64,000 nt of DNA from NCBI GenBank assembly GCA_964017045.1, contig OZ024807.1, positions 6,324,481 through 6,388,480 on the forward strand. The letters run 5' to 3'. The notes below the pieces were generated by a model. It saw only the letters and a list, made by a program, of their open reading frames with translations, was not told where the DNA came from and did no database searches. Below are positions 11,317 through 22,425 of the stretch, piece after piece (position 1 is the first letter of the stretch; each line of letters opens with the position of its first letter). A program made the position numbers and the translations under genes. The DNA is from Omphiscola glabra (taxonomy: Eukaryota > Mollusca > Gastropoda > Lymnaeidae).

Positions 11317-11502
11317 CATATGCGTAGCTGAGGTGGGATAAGAAGGGGGACATATGCCCCAAGACGCCAGGTTAGTGGGTCTCCAAAATGGGCTTTGGTA
11401 GTATTTTATTGATGGAAATAATGGGTTTTACAGTTGAGGGGGGTCGGGTCGTACAAATGTTATCTTGTACACCGGGTTTCAAAGACTCTAGCTACGCCCC
11501 TG
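11317..11502 (+). mobile_element. hAT-type MITE with CAGTGGCGTAGC-type ends, copy 1
   Basis: The left end CATATGCGTAGCTGAGG is a mutated CAGTGGCGTAGC start. The right end is CTAGCTACGCCCCTG. The flanks are GAGTGAAG and GAGTGGAG, 7 of 8 identical, which supports a hAT insertion of 186 bp. The interior is G-rich on this strand and non-coding. Confidence 0.8.
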
Positions 11503-11509
11503 GAGTGGA

Positions 11510-12880
11510 GCCGTGAAGTGGTTTATAAAAAAAAAAATAGAAATTAACTGTTTGTAATGTGTCTTTGTACAATACACCTTAATGAACGGTTCTAAAATTC
11601 GTAGTGAAAGGACATTACCAGAAACATGATATCTTTATTCTGACTAATAAGCATTGCATAACGAAAAGTATAGAGATTAAACTACAGTTGTAGGTTCAGG
11701 GAAAATAATGAGTATTCTAATTTAAAACTTGCTGTATAAAAATGTATAATGAAAAAAAACCCACATATTTAAAAATGAAGTCCTTCATATGTGTGATATA
11801 TTTTGTTATATGTTGTGACATTATTGCGAGGTGGAGGCTGGATGGTATGTGTAAACATTGATTTCATTCGCTTAACTGAGTCTACTACAGTGTATAGCAT
11901 GTGCATTTCATGAGTGATTTTTCTTTTGTTGCCGGTGAAGACTTTCTGCAGATACATTTGTTATTGTGCGCGTTAACCCCCGAAAAAGGCCACCTCCGGC
12001 CCCATTACCAGTGAGTCACCCCAGCCAATGTCTCCCGTGATCTATTGTCACGTGTCTGGGTATCGGACAGGCGGGCCCCACAATCAAGATTGGCCAGTTC
12101 CCCAATTACAGGCGGCAGCTCTCCAGCGGGATGCAGTCCCGGCTCCAATTTGAGTTATGGGCCTGTAACCTTAAGAAATGCAGTGGAAGATAACCGAGCG
12201 CGGCTTTGATGTCGCGGCGTCCGGTGACCGCTCTTGGCGTAGGATGATGATATTTTAGAGTTATCGTTGTCGGTAGATAAGTGGTGGTCCTCGTGACGTC
12301 AGTGTGATATGGGCCGTTTTTTTTGGCGGCGTTATGGCCGTCGCCAAGCCGTTGCCTTCGGGGGTTGATATTTAAACGGGTGAAAATTAAGCTGAGCTTA
12401 TCTGTACAGTGAGGGATCTGTCTGAATAATCAGTCAGTGAAGCATATGTGTTGGATTGTAATCATTAACCTAAAATATTGCTCTACATTAAAAAAAAAAT
12501 TATATAATTGTCGCTGCCCATAAAGATATCATACTTGGATAACAACATATCCTTAGTAGGCAAGCTTTATGTACGAAAGTCGCCAGGAAAGTTTACTGTA
12601 CATGGTGACAATGCCTTTCTGTTTATGTCAAATATATGTACGGAGTTTGTATTCTGTAAGTAATATATGTGAGCTTGTTCTGTGGCCTCTCAGCCAGTTA
12701 AGCCTGCGTATTAATGCGCTATTAAGATTTAACTAGCAACATTTTGACGCAAATCAATTTAAAGTTTGACAGGGAGTCCAGCTATGCGTGATGGAGGCTG
12801 CTTGGAGACGTACGACAACTTAATATAAGCGGGTGTGGAGTAACCTCAATATAACCGATAAGACAAAACCTAAGTGTCTA
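11510..12880. other. Non-coding stretch with a GC-balanced island at 12000-12260
   Basis: AT-rich to about 11960. The island at 12000-12260 is unique, repeat-free and moderately GC-rich, with an E-box-like CACGTG near 12050 and AATTA cores. It could be a conserved regulatory element, but the sequence alone does not show that. The remainder is AT-rich with no gene. Confidence 0.4.
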
Positions 12881-12884
12881 TCAT

Positions 12885-13495
12885 GCATGTGTGCGTAGTA
12901 CGCTCGGAAATAGCGATGAAGTGTTGACCACGTATACCAGTCATGAGCGGAAACTCACCAGCTTCCATCAAAGATGTCTGCGTCCAATTTTACGCATTCG
13001 ATGGCAGGACAAGGTGCCTAACTCAGAGGTCTTGGAACGTGCAAGAAATGTGTAGCATATTCTCTGTTCTTAGCAAAAGGCGACTTCGCTGGTTAGGTCA
13101 TGTAAGGAGAATGGAGGAAGGCCGTATTCCAAAGATGCTGCTGTATGGAGAGTTGGCAGAAAGGACAAGACTTATTGGACGGCCACGCCTGAGATTTATG
13201 GACGTTTGCAAAAGAAGCACGAGGGAAGCCAACATTGAAGTCAACGAATGAGAGATCATTGCCGAACAACGTTCCAGCTGGCGATCAGCAGAGTACGAAG
13301 GAGTCAAAAAAGGCAGAAATGCAAAGAATCCCTTGCAAAAAAAAAAAACGGAAGGCCAAATCTAACCAGGAGTCAATATTTTCCTGCGAGAAATGCAGCC
13401 GAGATTGCCATTCCGGGATTGGCCTAGTGAGCCATTCGTTGAATTGTACATAGCTAGTCCATCGTCTCGCGAGGACGGAAGGATGCCACATACAC
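12885..13495 (+). mobile_element. LINE 3' fragment: reverse transcriptase C-terminus, copy 2
   Basis: Sister of the copy at 9527. One frame reads TTYTSHERKLTSFHQRCLR, LRIRWQDKVPNSEVLERAR. A frameshift near 13045 moves the continuation (MCSIFSVLSKRRLRWLGHVR, then GRPRLRFMDVCK) to another frame. A TGA at 13249 and an A-run at 13338 break it further. The final finger-like part CEKCSRDCHSGIGLVSHSLNC is intact and ends at a TAG. The 3' end CGGAAGGATGCCA then runs into a TTTA-rich tail. The element is inactive and 5'-truncated. The shared 3' terminus with copy 1 defines the family end. Confidence 0.88.
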
Positions 13496-13499
13496 ATAT

Positions 13500-14590
13500 T
13501 TATCTATTTATTTATTTATGTTATAAATAACTTTAAATCATTATTAGCCCATGATCGATTTAATATTCTCTTCCGACTATTTAGCTAGTATGTCAGCTGG
13601 TGAGCCCATTTTTGTCTCCGCTCATCCCATTAATGTAACAAGAGTCCGAATAAATGAGACCTTCATCTGTCTGCGGCGTCACTCTCGCAATATGCATTGC
13701 TCTCTGTCACACACATACGAACAGTTTTTAATGTTTTTTTGTTTTTTTTCAAACGAACTTTATTATTATATATATATATATATATATAATAAGACAATAA
13801 TAAGACAATCGAACCTATGTGTCATTGCTTTGTATCTCAATGTCTTTAAAGTCAACAAAGTTCCGCTAACACAGAATGTGACAACTGGCAACAGGTTTTT
13901 AATTATTTTATTTTTTTATTATGAAGGTTGACACGTCAGGAGCCACCTTCACTTTTTTAATGCTGGCCATCAAAACCCTCGCGGATCGGGTTTATGTAAG
14001 ACACTCTCAGCCCTCCACAGGTCCTCGTGTTAGGTACGCAAAGCTACAAACAACGTTTATTACGTTATCATCTACCGAACGGGGCCAGGAGCGCGGGTCG
14101 GACCTAATTTAAGGGGAAAGAACTGTCTAATCATGGGGGAGATAATGAAGAGTTAAAGGAGAAGTGGAGGGGTTAATGAGCAGGGCAGGCCAGATTTTTG
14201 TGTAGTTTTAATTATTTTAATGAGCGTTGTTTATGCCTGTTGGGGGTGTCGCCGTCATAATCTGATGGGCGACCTAAAGTAATGCCCGCCGCGGCCCCGC
14301 CCAATTCTTGCACCGCGGGGTCGAAGAACATGGCACCCGCGCTATCTGGGCGACAGGGGTGCGATAAATTATATCACTATTTTGGTCGGCCGTGTTCCGG
14401 TTAAAAGGGGTGTCGCGGCAAAGTATTAAGCTGTTTTTTATAATCAGTGTGAGATGTTATCTAACAGTCCACACTCGTATTTATGAACTCGTGAGTTTTA
14501 TTAACTGGTCGAGAATAGAAACTTGAAAGGATTTTTTAACGTCGATTTGGAGAGGTTAACATATCTATAACATACGCTGGAATATGACGT
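13500..14590. other. Non-coding stretch
   Basis: It contains an (AT)n run at about 13768-13789 and a GC-richer unique patch at 14220-14400. A 126-codon frame at 13551-13931 crosses the (AT)n run and poly-T and has no recognisable domain. Confidence 0.45.
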
Positions 14591-14592
14591 CA

Positions 14593-14594
<2 letters not shown>

Positions 14595-14633
<39 letters not shown>
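14595..14633. repeat. (AT)n microsatellite, ~19 units
   Basis: Uninterrupted alternating AT, self-complementary. Confidence 0.98.
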
Positions 14634-14634
<1 letters not shown>

Positions 14635-14899
14635 TATTTATCAATAATGGTAATATAATTTGAGCAATCACTTCCAAAATAAATGTTACCGATGACAACA
14701 CTTTCTTTCAAATTTTCAACTCCACCCCACCCATACACAAACACCCCCCCCCATACCCAAACACAAACACCCCCCCCCCCCCCGGCCTTAAAAACAAAAT
14801 CATCTTTTCCTGTTTTTTTTCAAGGGGAAGATGACGGGAACATGACGGCAGTGATTTCACGAAATAAAATGTCCAAAAACAGATTTTAAAAAAAAAAAA

Positions 14900-15035
14900 A
14901 AAAAACTTATCGCAAGTGAGTTTGGTAGGCTGTATTTTCTTTTTTCTTTTTTTTTTCCTTCTGAAATAGTTGGTGAAATAAATCTGCGTAGTAAAAGCGG
15001 GGCGGGCCATTAGAATATTAACTTAAAATAAAATA
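14900..15035 (+). repeat. Dispersed repeat family GTGCGTAATAT, partial diverged copy
   Basis: Blocks CGCAAGTGAGTTTGG, GAAATAGTTGGTG, ATAAATCTGCGTAGTAAAA and CATTAGAATATT line up in order with the copy at 37545-37725. The signature GTGCGTAATAT itself is mutated here. Confidence 0.55.
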
Positions 15036-15150
15036 ATGTTTAAAAATGCAGATAGAAAAGGTTGATATCAAACATTTTTTTTGGGGGGGGGGGGAAGGGG
15101 GCTGTTGAATATCAAATAATTTATAATGATACTTTTAGATATACATTTGA

Positions 15151-15535
15151 CTTGTTATATTGCATGATAGCGTTGTTATATTGCATGATAGCGTTGTTAT
15201 ATTGCATGATAGCGTTGTTATATTGCATGATAGGCTTGTTATATTGCATGATAGCGTTGTTATATTGCATGATAGCGTTGTTAGATTGCATGATAGCGTT
15301 GTTATATTGCATGATAGCTCGTTATATTGCATGATAGATTTGTTATATTGCATGATAGCGTTGTTATATTGCATGATAACATTGTTATATTGTATGAAAA
15401 CGTTGTTATATTGCATGCTAACGTTGTTATGTTACATGATAGCGTTGTTATACTGCATAATAACGTTGTTATGTTGTATGATAGCGTTGTTATATTGCAT
15501 GATAGGCTTGTTATATTGCATGATAAGTTTGTTAT
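15151..15535. repeat. 21-bp minisatellite, about 18 copies
   Basis: Unit near TTGTTATATTGCATGATAGC plus one base. Because 21 is a multiple of 3, several frames stay open through the array on both strands; these are not genes. Copies on the right side are more diverged. Confidence 0.96.
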
Positions 15536-16345
15536 TCATGGAAAATTGTGTGTGATTAGTTTTCTGGTAAAGGATTTTTTTTTTAAAAACACCTAACAAA
15601 ATTGTGTCAACAAAACGCTGGTGACTAATTTGGGTTAAGTGAAAGATCGGAATTTCCCGTTTGCGCTGCGCACCAACGAAACAATGAACAGTTTTGAGTT
15701 CGTGTTTAGCTTGAGACGAGCGGGAAGTGTTTACCAACGTTGTTCCAGACTCGGTGGTGTTGACACAAGTTGTTCCACTGTTCCCGGAGAGCTTCATTAT
15801 CCCATGCCAACTCAATATTCTGACGATTAGAATGTAACGTTTGAAAGCCTGAAATAAACCGTCTCGGGTGTGTGTATGGGGGGGGGGGGGAGTATGGGGT
15901 TGGTCGGACAATTAATGCCGCGGGTGGGTGATTGGGAGGGGGTGGGAGGCTGTTGGTTAAAGACAAAAGAGGGACGATTACAACTGGATCAGCTCGGGGA
16001 TTAGCCCATGGAAAGAAGACTGTATTGAATGGTTAATCCGCCTTAATGCCTTCTTGATGGAGACACGGCAACTCCCTGGGTAGGCGAATGTTGACGCAAT
16101 TATCGGAGGAGTTGGCCAGGGATTGGGTTGTGTAATACCAGCCTAGCGGTTTTCTGTTAGAGGGTATGTGGGGCTGGTGGTGACTAGACTTATTGTATGA
16201 TTTCTGGGCAGAGGAGAGGGAGAAATCACTACACCATGGGATCTTAAGGATTTTGCAGCGCCCCATGCCATCTCAATTGCAAGGCATATTTCCAGCACAG
16301 CACACGATAAAAAATAATGCTGTTAAAAATGTAAACAATACTGAT
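15536..16345. other. Non-coding stretch
   Basis: A poly-T/poly-A junction near 15575 and a G-run at 15880-15890. No gene or repeat family recognised. Confidence 0.45.
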
Positions 16346-16349
16346 TTTT

Positions 16350-16611
16350 CTGGTTCTTCCCGTACCCCCTTACATTGCCTCCCGTACCCCCTTACATTAC
16401 ACTGCCTCCCGTACCCCCTACACTGCCTCCCGCACCCCCTGTTACTACCTCCATCACCCCTTACACTGCCTCCCGCATCTCCTTACACTGCCAACCTCAT
16501 CCCCTTACACTGCCTCCCTTACTCCCTTACACTACCCCCGCACCCCTTTCACTCCTCTCGCACCCCCTTACACTGCCTCTCGCACCCCCTTACAATGCCT
16601 CCTGCACACCA
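16350..16611. repeat. ~22-bp C-rich minisatellite, about 11 copies
   Basis: Degenerate unit TGCCTCCCGCACCCCCTTAC with variable length between copies. Apparent proline/leucine-rich frames result from it. Confidence 0.85.
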
Positions 16612-18055
16612 GGGGATGCGGGCACCCCTGGTTATTAACCCCCTCTCTACAATGCATATATTAAGACTTGGTGACTGTTTACACCAGCGATATGTGACGT
16701 CACGTCCGTACGGTATTTAATTCAGGAAAAATATAAGCTTATCACACACACTAACTCCTAATCTTTCTTATAAAGAATATGTACAGACATCATGGTTAGG
16801 ATCTGTGTTTCACAGAGAACACAAAAGCAGACAAGGAATGCCTTGACGGCAGATTGCTGTGTCAATCTCTCAGATGTGTGTTCCCCAATAGTCGTCTACC
16901 AACCTCTCACGCGCCACGTCCAGTGTCTTCCGTCTGCCACGGTAACTCACACGACCACGTGCATGACTGCAGTCTCTGCGACAATCTGCTCTTCTCCACC
17001 AACCACGAACGTGGTTGATGTCTTTGGGAGAAAAGACCCCGGGACAGTCTCATTAACGATTGACCCCCGGCACGTGTGACTGGTCAGTAAGACAGGACAG
17101 TTTATCTGCCCTTTGTATGAACGTGTTTACATTTTTTTGTTTATTTTTTTTATAAAGAATTAGAACCCTTTCCTTTTTTACGAGGTTGCCATCTTCCAGC
17201 TAGTTATTATCTCCCAGCTTAGTTTTTGTACCGCGCTTCGAGCCTTTGGGGATGAAGCGTGATTTTTCAAATGAACGTTATTATTATTTCTCTTGTTTGT
17301 ATTGCAGACCTGTTTACTCTTACGATTCTGGCGTACAATGTACGATTTTGAGGTGTATACCGTATATATACTGTGTGTTTATTTTTTTTACTATTAAGAT
17401 AATGTATCGAACGATTTTGTGTTGATATTGTACGATTTTAAGAGTTTGAGGGAAATCATGTCTGTGGTGGTTGTGAGATATGAGAAAGGGGGGGGGGGTT
17501 GTATATTGTGGGTAGGGTAGATGCTACTGTGGCTATTTTCGTAGACAGCTACGCCCCGAGTCCAGAGGGTGATATGAGTGGGAAACAAAAAAAAAAAGCA
17601 ACAAAAAAAAAAAACAAACAAACAAACAAACAAAAAACGACCTGTGAAAGTTACATTTTCTATTTAACAGCGGGGATTGAGTTAATGAAGAAACAAACAA
17701 CACAACCCATATGTTTCAATATGAAACCAAGTGTTATGAAAACCAAGCATAAAACTAACGGAAAAGAAAAAGCTTTACTCCAAAGCCCAGTGACTGCCAG
17801 TGATTAGGGGATTCAACAAACGTTATAGTCCTTAGATCAAATATTTGATCATTCTTTGGTTGTCGGGAAGAGTCTTTGTTGACTTATTTTTTTTAATTTT
17901 TTTTGCATGTCATGCGTGTTAGAAGTGGTTGACTAATCCAGAGCCCCCCCCCCCCCCCCCAAGCAACCCATCCTCTGGGCCTGAATTTCGTCTCATTGCT
18001 GACCAATAGGATCGCTGGACGGTCAACCATTGTCAGGCGCCTATTCCATCCTCTC
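16612..18055. other. Non-coding stretch with simple repeats
   Basis: It includes an A-rich (AAAC)n patch at 17588-17637 and 17 C at 17944-17960. The 95-codon frame at 16792-17079 is free of simple repeats but shows no family I recognise. Confidence 0.45.
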
Positions 18056-18057
18056 AC

Positions 18058-18096
<39 letters not shown>

Positions 18097-18234
18097 GTGT
18101 GTCTTATTTCTATCTCTTTGCCTCTCCCTCTCTGTCTCTATCTCTCTTACTCTATTTCTCCTCCCTCTCCTGTTCGCTCTCTTTCTCTCCCTCTCTCTCT
18201 CTCTCTTTCTCTCTCTTTCTCTCACTCTCTCTCG
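18058..18234. repeat. (CT)n-rich polypyrimidine tract
   Basis: Mostly CT dinucleotides with interruptions, about 175 bp. Long mirror-type polypyrimidine runs can adopt triplex structure. Leucine/serine-rich frames across it are artefacts. Confidence 0.95.
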
Positions 18235-18906
18235 ACACTCAATATATCTGAAGAGGGGGATATCATGCTCAGAATGGGAATATGCTGTTTTTAGGGGGGG
18301 GGGGGTTAAGAATCAGTATTGTAAAATACAACATTGACGATCATGTGTTACGTGTAACTTGAACCCATCATGTGATGTCAGAGTCTCGGTAGTTGTTAGG
18401 AGTTGTAGTGTTCCATGTTTTTCCATAACCATTACTAATGATTAATAAGGCTACTTCCCGATCCTTTAGTCGTCTGTATGATTACAGACAGAACATACCA
18501 AATGCAGACTCCGAAATCGGTTCCAATTGCAATTTCCCGACCTCATAAATATATCCGACTTCCGAATCCAACTAAAAATAATACCGATTAAGAATTCATT
18601 TCTTTTGCGCGCCTTGGTTTAAATTGCGCACCCACCCTCTTCCTGTCCCCCACACCCCGGTTTGGTTTGTGTGTGATCAATAGCCAGGCAGCGGCGTCCC
18701 CGGTGAACCTCATAATTATAGACGTAGGGAGATGGCGTGCAGACCCACAAGATCCTGATCGTTGTACACTTGATTTCTAATTACCGAGGTTTTGGGGACG
18801 GCTGGGTCATGTGATAACTGCTGAATTTACTGTGTGTTCAGCAGTGGCGTCTAAATGCTGACGGTTGGAGATAAAAAGTTGCGGGGGGGGGGGGGGGCGC
18901 CCGCAA

Positions 18907-19154
18907 GTGATGAGGGCTAGTGGGGTCTGAGGAGGGCTAGTGAGGTCTGAGGAGGGCTAGTGAGATCTGAGGAGGGCTAGTGAGATCTGAGGAGGGCTAG
19001 TGATGTCTGAGGAGGGCTAGTGAGGTCTGATGAGGGCTAGTGAGGTCTGATGAGGGCTAGTGAGGTCTGAGGAGGGCTAGTGAGGTCTGAGGAGGGCTAG
19101 TGAGGTCTGAAGAGGGTTAGTGAGGTCTGAGGAGGGCTAGTGAGGTCTGAGGAG
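18907..19154. repeat. 20-bp minisatellite, about 12 copies
   Basis: Unit TGAGGAGGGCTAGTGAGGTC, with GGTC/GATC and GGAGG/TGAGG variants. It starts just after a run of 15 G at 18883-18897. Confidence 0.96.
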
Positions 19155-19400
19155 GTGTGTCGCGACGCGGAGAAATGAATGGGAGGGATTGCAAGAGATT
19201 AAGGGAGGACGCAGAGAGTACGGGAGGATATATGGGAATGAGGTGGATTTAGAGAGAGTGAGAGATATAAAGAGAGAGGACACATTTAGAGGTAGAATAG
19301 AAATGGGAGCTAGCAAGAAATAAGTGAGGGGGCGGCAACGATTGAGAGAGGAAAATGAGAACGATGGATAGAGAGAGTTGTGCTAGATGGAGGGATAAAG
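19155..19400. repeat. Purine-rich low-complexity tract
   Basis: Irregular GAGAGA and GGGAGGA-type sequence continuing the purine strand bias of the array before it. Confidence 0.6.
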
Positions 19401-19672
19401 ATGAAAATGAACAGCCTCAGGCATAATGTGGGGAAACGTTTGACGAAAAGGTGAAAAGTGGGGTGGAAAAAAGAACGAATGGCTGGATATCATGAGAGAA
19501 TGAAAAATAAAGATTAAATTGTTATGTATATATTGGAATGGAAGACGACACAAGAAACAAATAAATATATATATATATTGAGTGGGACATGAGAACATCG
19601 TTTTGTGTGAAATGGTTAAGAAAATGAGGACATCAACTAGTATTCGTGGGGCAGGCACGGGATGGCGTGGGT

Positions 19673-19868
19673 CAGTGGTCTGCAAAGAGTGGCTCGCGAG
19701 CCGCATGTGGCTCTTTAGCGACCTGGGTGCGGCTCGTAAAGTCGGCCACAATTCATGGTTTCTTGACAGGTTCTGGAATAGAAATTTGGCTCTGAAAAAA
19801 TTCTTTAATGGTGCCGCTGCTGATTTTTTTTGTTGTGCTCTTTTGACTCATGAGTTTGCTGACCACTG
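19673..19868 (+). mobile_element. hAT-type MITE with CAGTGGTCGGCAAAC ends, copy 2
   Basis: The left end CAGTGGTCTGCAAAGAGTGG and the right end GAGTTTGCTGACCACTG match copy 1 at 10547. The interior shares GAGCCGCATGTGGCT, TTAGCGACCTGGGTGC and TTCTTGACAGGTTC. The flanks GCGTGGGT and GCTCGGGT agree at 6 of 8, a worn target duplication. No coding. Confidence 0.85.
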
Positions 19869-20217
19869 GCTCGGGTGATTGTAACGGGATTTGGCGAGGG
19901 TGAAAACACCTTGTTATTAAACGTGACAACGTTTTAAAAATGTAGCCCAAATAAGACTTAAAGGTGATATATTATGACAAATAAAATATTCCAGCTTTTT
20001 TTTTTATCACAGCAGTAGCAGCGTCAAACAGTGCCACTAGTAATTACTATTATTCCGTGAGACATTCGCGGTACTATCGGGGAGAGAGAAAAAAAACATT
20101 TTCAAAAGATAATTTTATCAAACGAATTTGATGACCATGATTATTGATCTTATAATTTCGCTATGCGTGATAATAACAATTACATCAATAGGTTGGCTAT
20201 AAACACGATCATATCAG

Positions 20218-20356
20218 CAGTGACGTAGCTAGTGTTTGTGGCGCCCGGGGCGGTCTATGATAATTTTGACGCCCCTTCGACCATGCCGCTTCTGCATTTA
20301 AAGAGAAAAAAATGCGCCCGTTGCGTTAGTATCGCCTCTTACTTCCTACGCCTCTG
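20218..20356 (+). mobile_element. hAT-type MITE with CAGTGGCGTAGC-type ends, copy 2
   Basis: The left end is CAGTGACGTAGCTAG and the right end CCTACGCCTCTG. The flanks CATATCAG and CTTATCAG match at 7 of 8, and the second fits the nTnnnnAn hAT target pattern. Internal GCGCCCGGGGCGG and GACGCCCC are near-complementary. 139 bp, non-coding. Confidence 0.8.
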
Positions 20357-20624
20357 CTTATCAGCCGTCGTTGAATTAAACGATTGTCGCGTGATCCCAG
20401 CCCGACAAGATCTGCTCTACGGCCGAGGACATGAAGGGGTTATCAAAATGTCGTATTAACTTTGCATGATCTCCACTGTTGATCTTTGGTGTATTTGGCA
20501 ACCGACCAAACAAGTAGTGATGTCACTATAGCACCGTGCCTATTTCAGCAGAGTGGTATCAACAATTGGTGACGATTTTATTTTTCGTTGGTAGTGTGCG
20601 GTGCACTCAGATATAAGCAAGAGG

Positions 20625-20741
20625 CAGTGGTGCAGCTAGGGTTGGTTGTCACCCGGGGTGCGCATATACCTTTGGCGCCCCCACCCTGGGCTGACCGCCC
20701 CCGCTCCCTCCCTTTTCACACCCCTTTTTCCTACGCCGCTT
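20625..20741 (+). mobile_element. Probable hAT MITE of the CAGTGGCGTAGC family, no TSD found
   Basis: It begins CAGTGGTGCAGCTAGGG and ends near CCTACGCCGCTT. The interior has CACCCGGGGTGCGC and TGGCGCCCCC, as in other family members. The flanking 8-mers do not match, so the boundaries or the copy are damaged. Confidence 0.5.
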
Positions 20742-21375
20742 AGACTATGCGAGTCTTAATTCAAGGGTCGTGGTTTGCTAAGGGGAGGGGCATCAGGGTG
20801 TTAAAAAAACTATTCTCCCCACTTTTTTTTTACGATACAGTAAGTGGAAGGGTGTGTGTGTGGTGGGGGGGGGGGAATAGTGAGACGTTTTAAGCAAACA
20901 TAAAAAAAAAAATTCTTTTAAGCGTTTTCACCTACATGATTTATGATTATTTTATCCACCACTCCTCCCACCAGTCCAACATAAAAATGACCCCCGTCTG
21001 TTTAATGGGATCCTGTCGACGGCATACACGAACAACGCTCATGCGGCGTAGTGGTCGTTGCTGGAATTGCACTGTTAACCCTTACGCTCCCAGATATACC
21101 GGTAGTTCGGAGTCACTCGACTCCTCTTGTCAAAGCCTCGTTTTTCTGGGCATGTGTGTGTGCGTCTATGTTTGTGTATGTGTGCGAGCCCGTCTGTGTC
21201 TGTGTGATTTATCTCCTCCTGGTGATGATCGCCGCTTGTCGCCAAAGCCCCCCCCCCCCCTTTTTTTTTTACGATTCAATCTGCATTTGAGAATATGGCC
21301 GACATTAGGACATCAAGAGATTGGTCATTGTCTGGGACAGACGCACAGGAGATTTTAAGATGTGCACTTTCTGGA
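20742..21375. other. Non-coding stretch
   Basis: G/T- and A-rich simple tracts (20850-20920) and a TGTGTG patch near 21155-21200. No recognisable coding segment. Confidence 0.45.
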
Positions 21376-21379
21376 TCAT

Positions 21380-21592
21380 GTGTCACTGCTGTAAGTGTGT
21401 GTGTGTGGTTGGGTGGGAACGTTGCCGCCCCCCCCCATCTCTCCTGTGGTCGTGTGTGTGGGGACGTTGACGCTGGTGTTACTGCTGTGTGTTTGTGTGT
21501 GTGTGTGGGTGGGTGGGGACGTTGACGCTGGTGTCACTGCTGTGGGTGTGTGTGTGTGTGTGGGTGGGTGGGGACGTTGTCTCCGCTGGTGG
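21380..21592. repeat. GT-rich ~57-bp tandem repeat, 3-4 copies
   Basis: Each unit has CACTGCTGT, a (GT)n block, GGGTGGGTGGGGACGTTG and ACGCTGGTGT. The GT part varies in length. Confidence 0.8.
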
Positions 21593-22054
21593 CGGGGATG
21601 CTGAAAAAAATGAAGTTGAGGAGACAACAGCAGCCAGTTAAAATGCCGTGATTTACAGCAGTTGTGTCAAAGGGCGCCAGAGGGCGTCAAAGTGCGCCAC
21701 TACACACTCGTTTCTGGGGCGTGATATTCGATGATCTCTTCAAAGGGAAGCGTTCGCCGTCGACCCAATGCGATTAACATAACACATCGGAAAATGAACC
21801 CGGCTAGGCCGTGCTGAATGATTTCTCATCTTAAGAATTTATCACTGAGAACAACGAGATGACTGACATGTGTGTATTTTGTGGAGGCGTTGTGATATCG
21901 AGTGGTGATCGCAGCTAAGCCCAGGGTGGTTTTATTTTTCTTTCGGGCGTCGTACTCGCATTATTTCAATACGTGTCAAGATGTCGTAGAGGTGTGCGTC
22001 ACACACACACCCCCACCCCCAACGGTTTGATTGAAGCATTCAGAAAAGGCTGCG

Positions 22055-22345
22055 ACTATTCGCACCCGGGTACCAGAAGTGAGAGGTTGGGATTAAAAAC
22101 TATTTAAAATATTATTGTTAGGTTTGTAAGACAAACAAAGGTATCAAATGAAAGATAATCGAATGGACTATGCGTTTGTAAACTTACTTCTTCAGTTTCA
22201 CTAAAATAAACTACCACAAATGACATCCGAATAGCATTAAGTCTAATAGGACCCGGTTGCGAATGGTGACTGCTGCGTGTCCGGGTCCAACAAAAATATT
22301 TTAAATCGTTTTTTTAAATCCCAACCTCTTGTTTCTGGTACCCGG
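22055..22345. mobile_element. Inverted-repeat element (MITE-like), about 290 bp
   Basis: The left arm near 22062 reads CCCGGGTACCAGAAGTGAG, then AGGTTGGGATT and TTTAAAATATT. The right arm, read on the other strand from about 22350, has CCCGGGTACCAGAAACAAG, AGGTTGGGATT, TTTAAAATATT. The arms are about 60 bp with modest divergence. The centre is AT-rich and non-coding. I could not find a clear target-site duplication, so the superfamily is undetermined. Confidence 0.75.
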
Positions 22346-22425
22346 GTACGTATAACCACTTCGTTCAGAAAAATGTTATTATCATTCAGCGATTCTCAAA
22401 ACTAAAACCATACAAGGGATGAACA

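Noticed and set aside
20936..21358. 140-codon frame
   Set aside because: It is dominated by a (GT)n and poly-C/T region, with no recognisable protein family.
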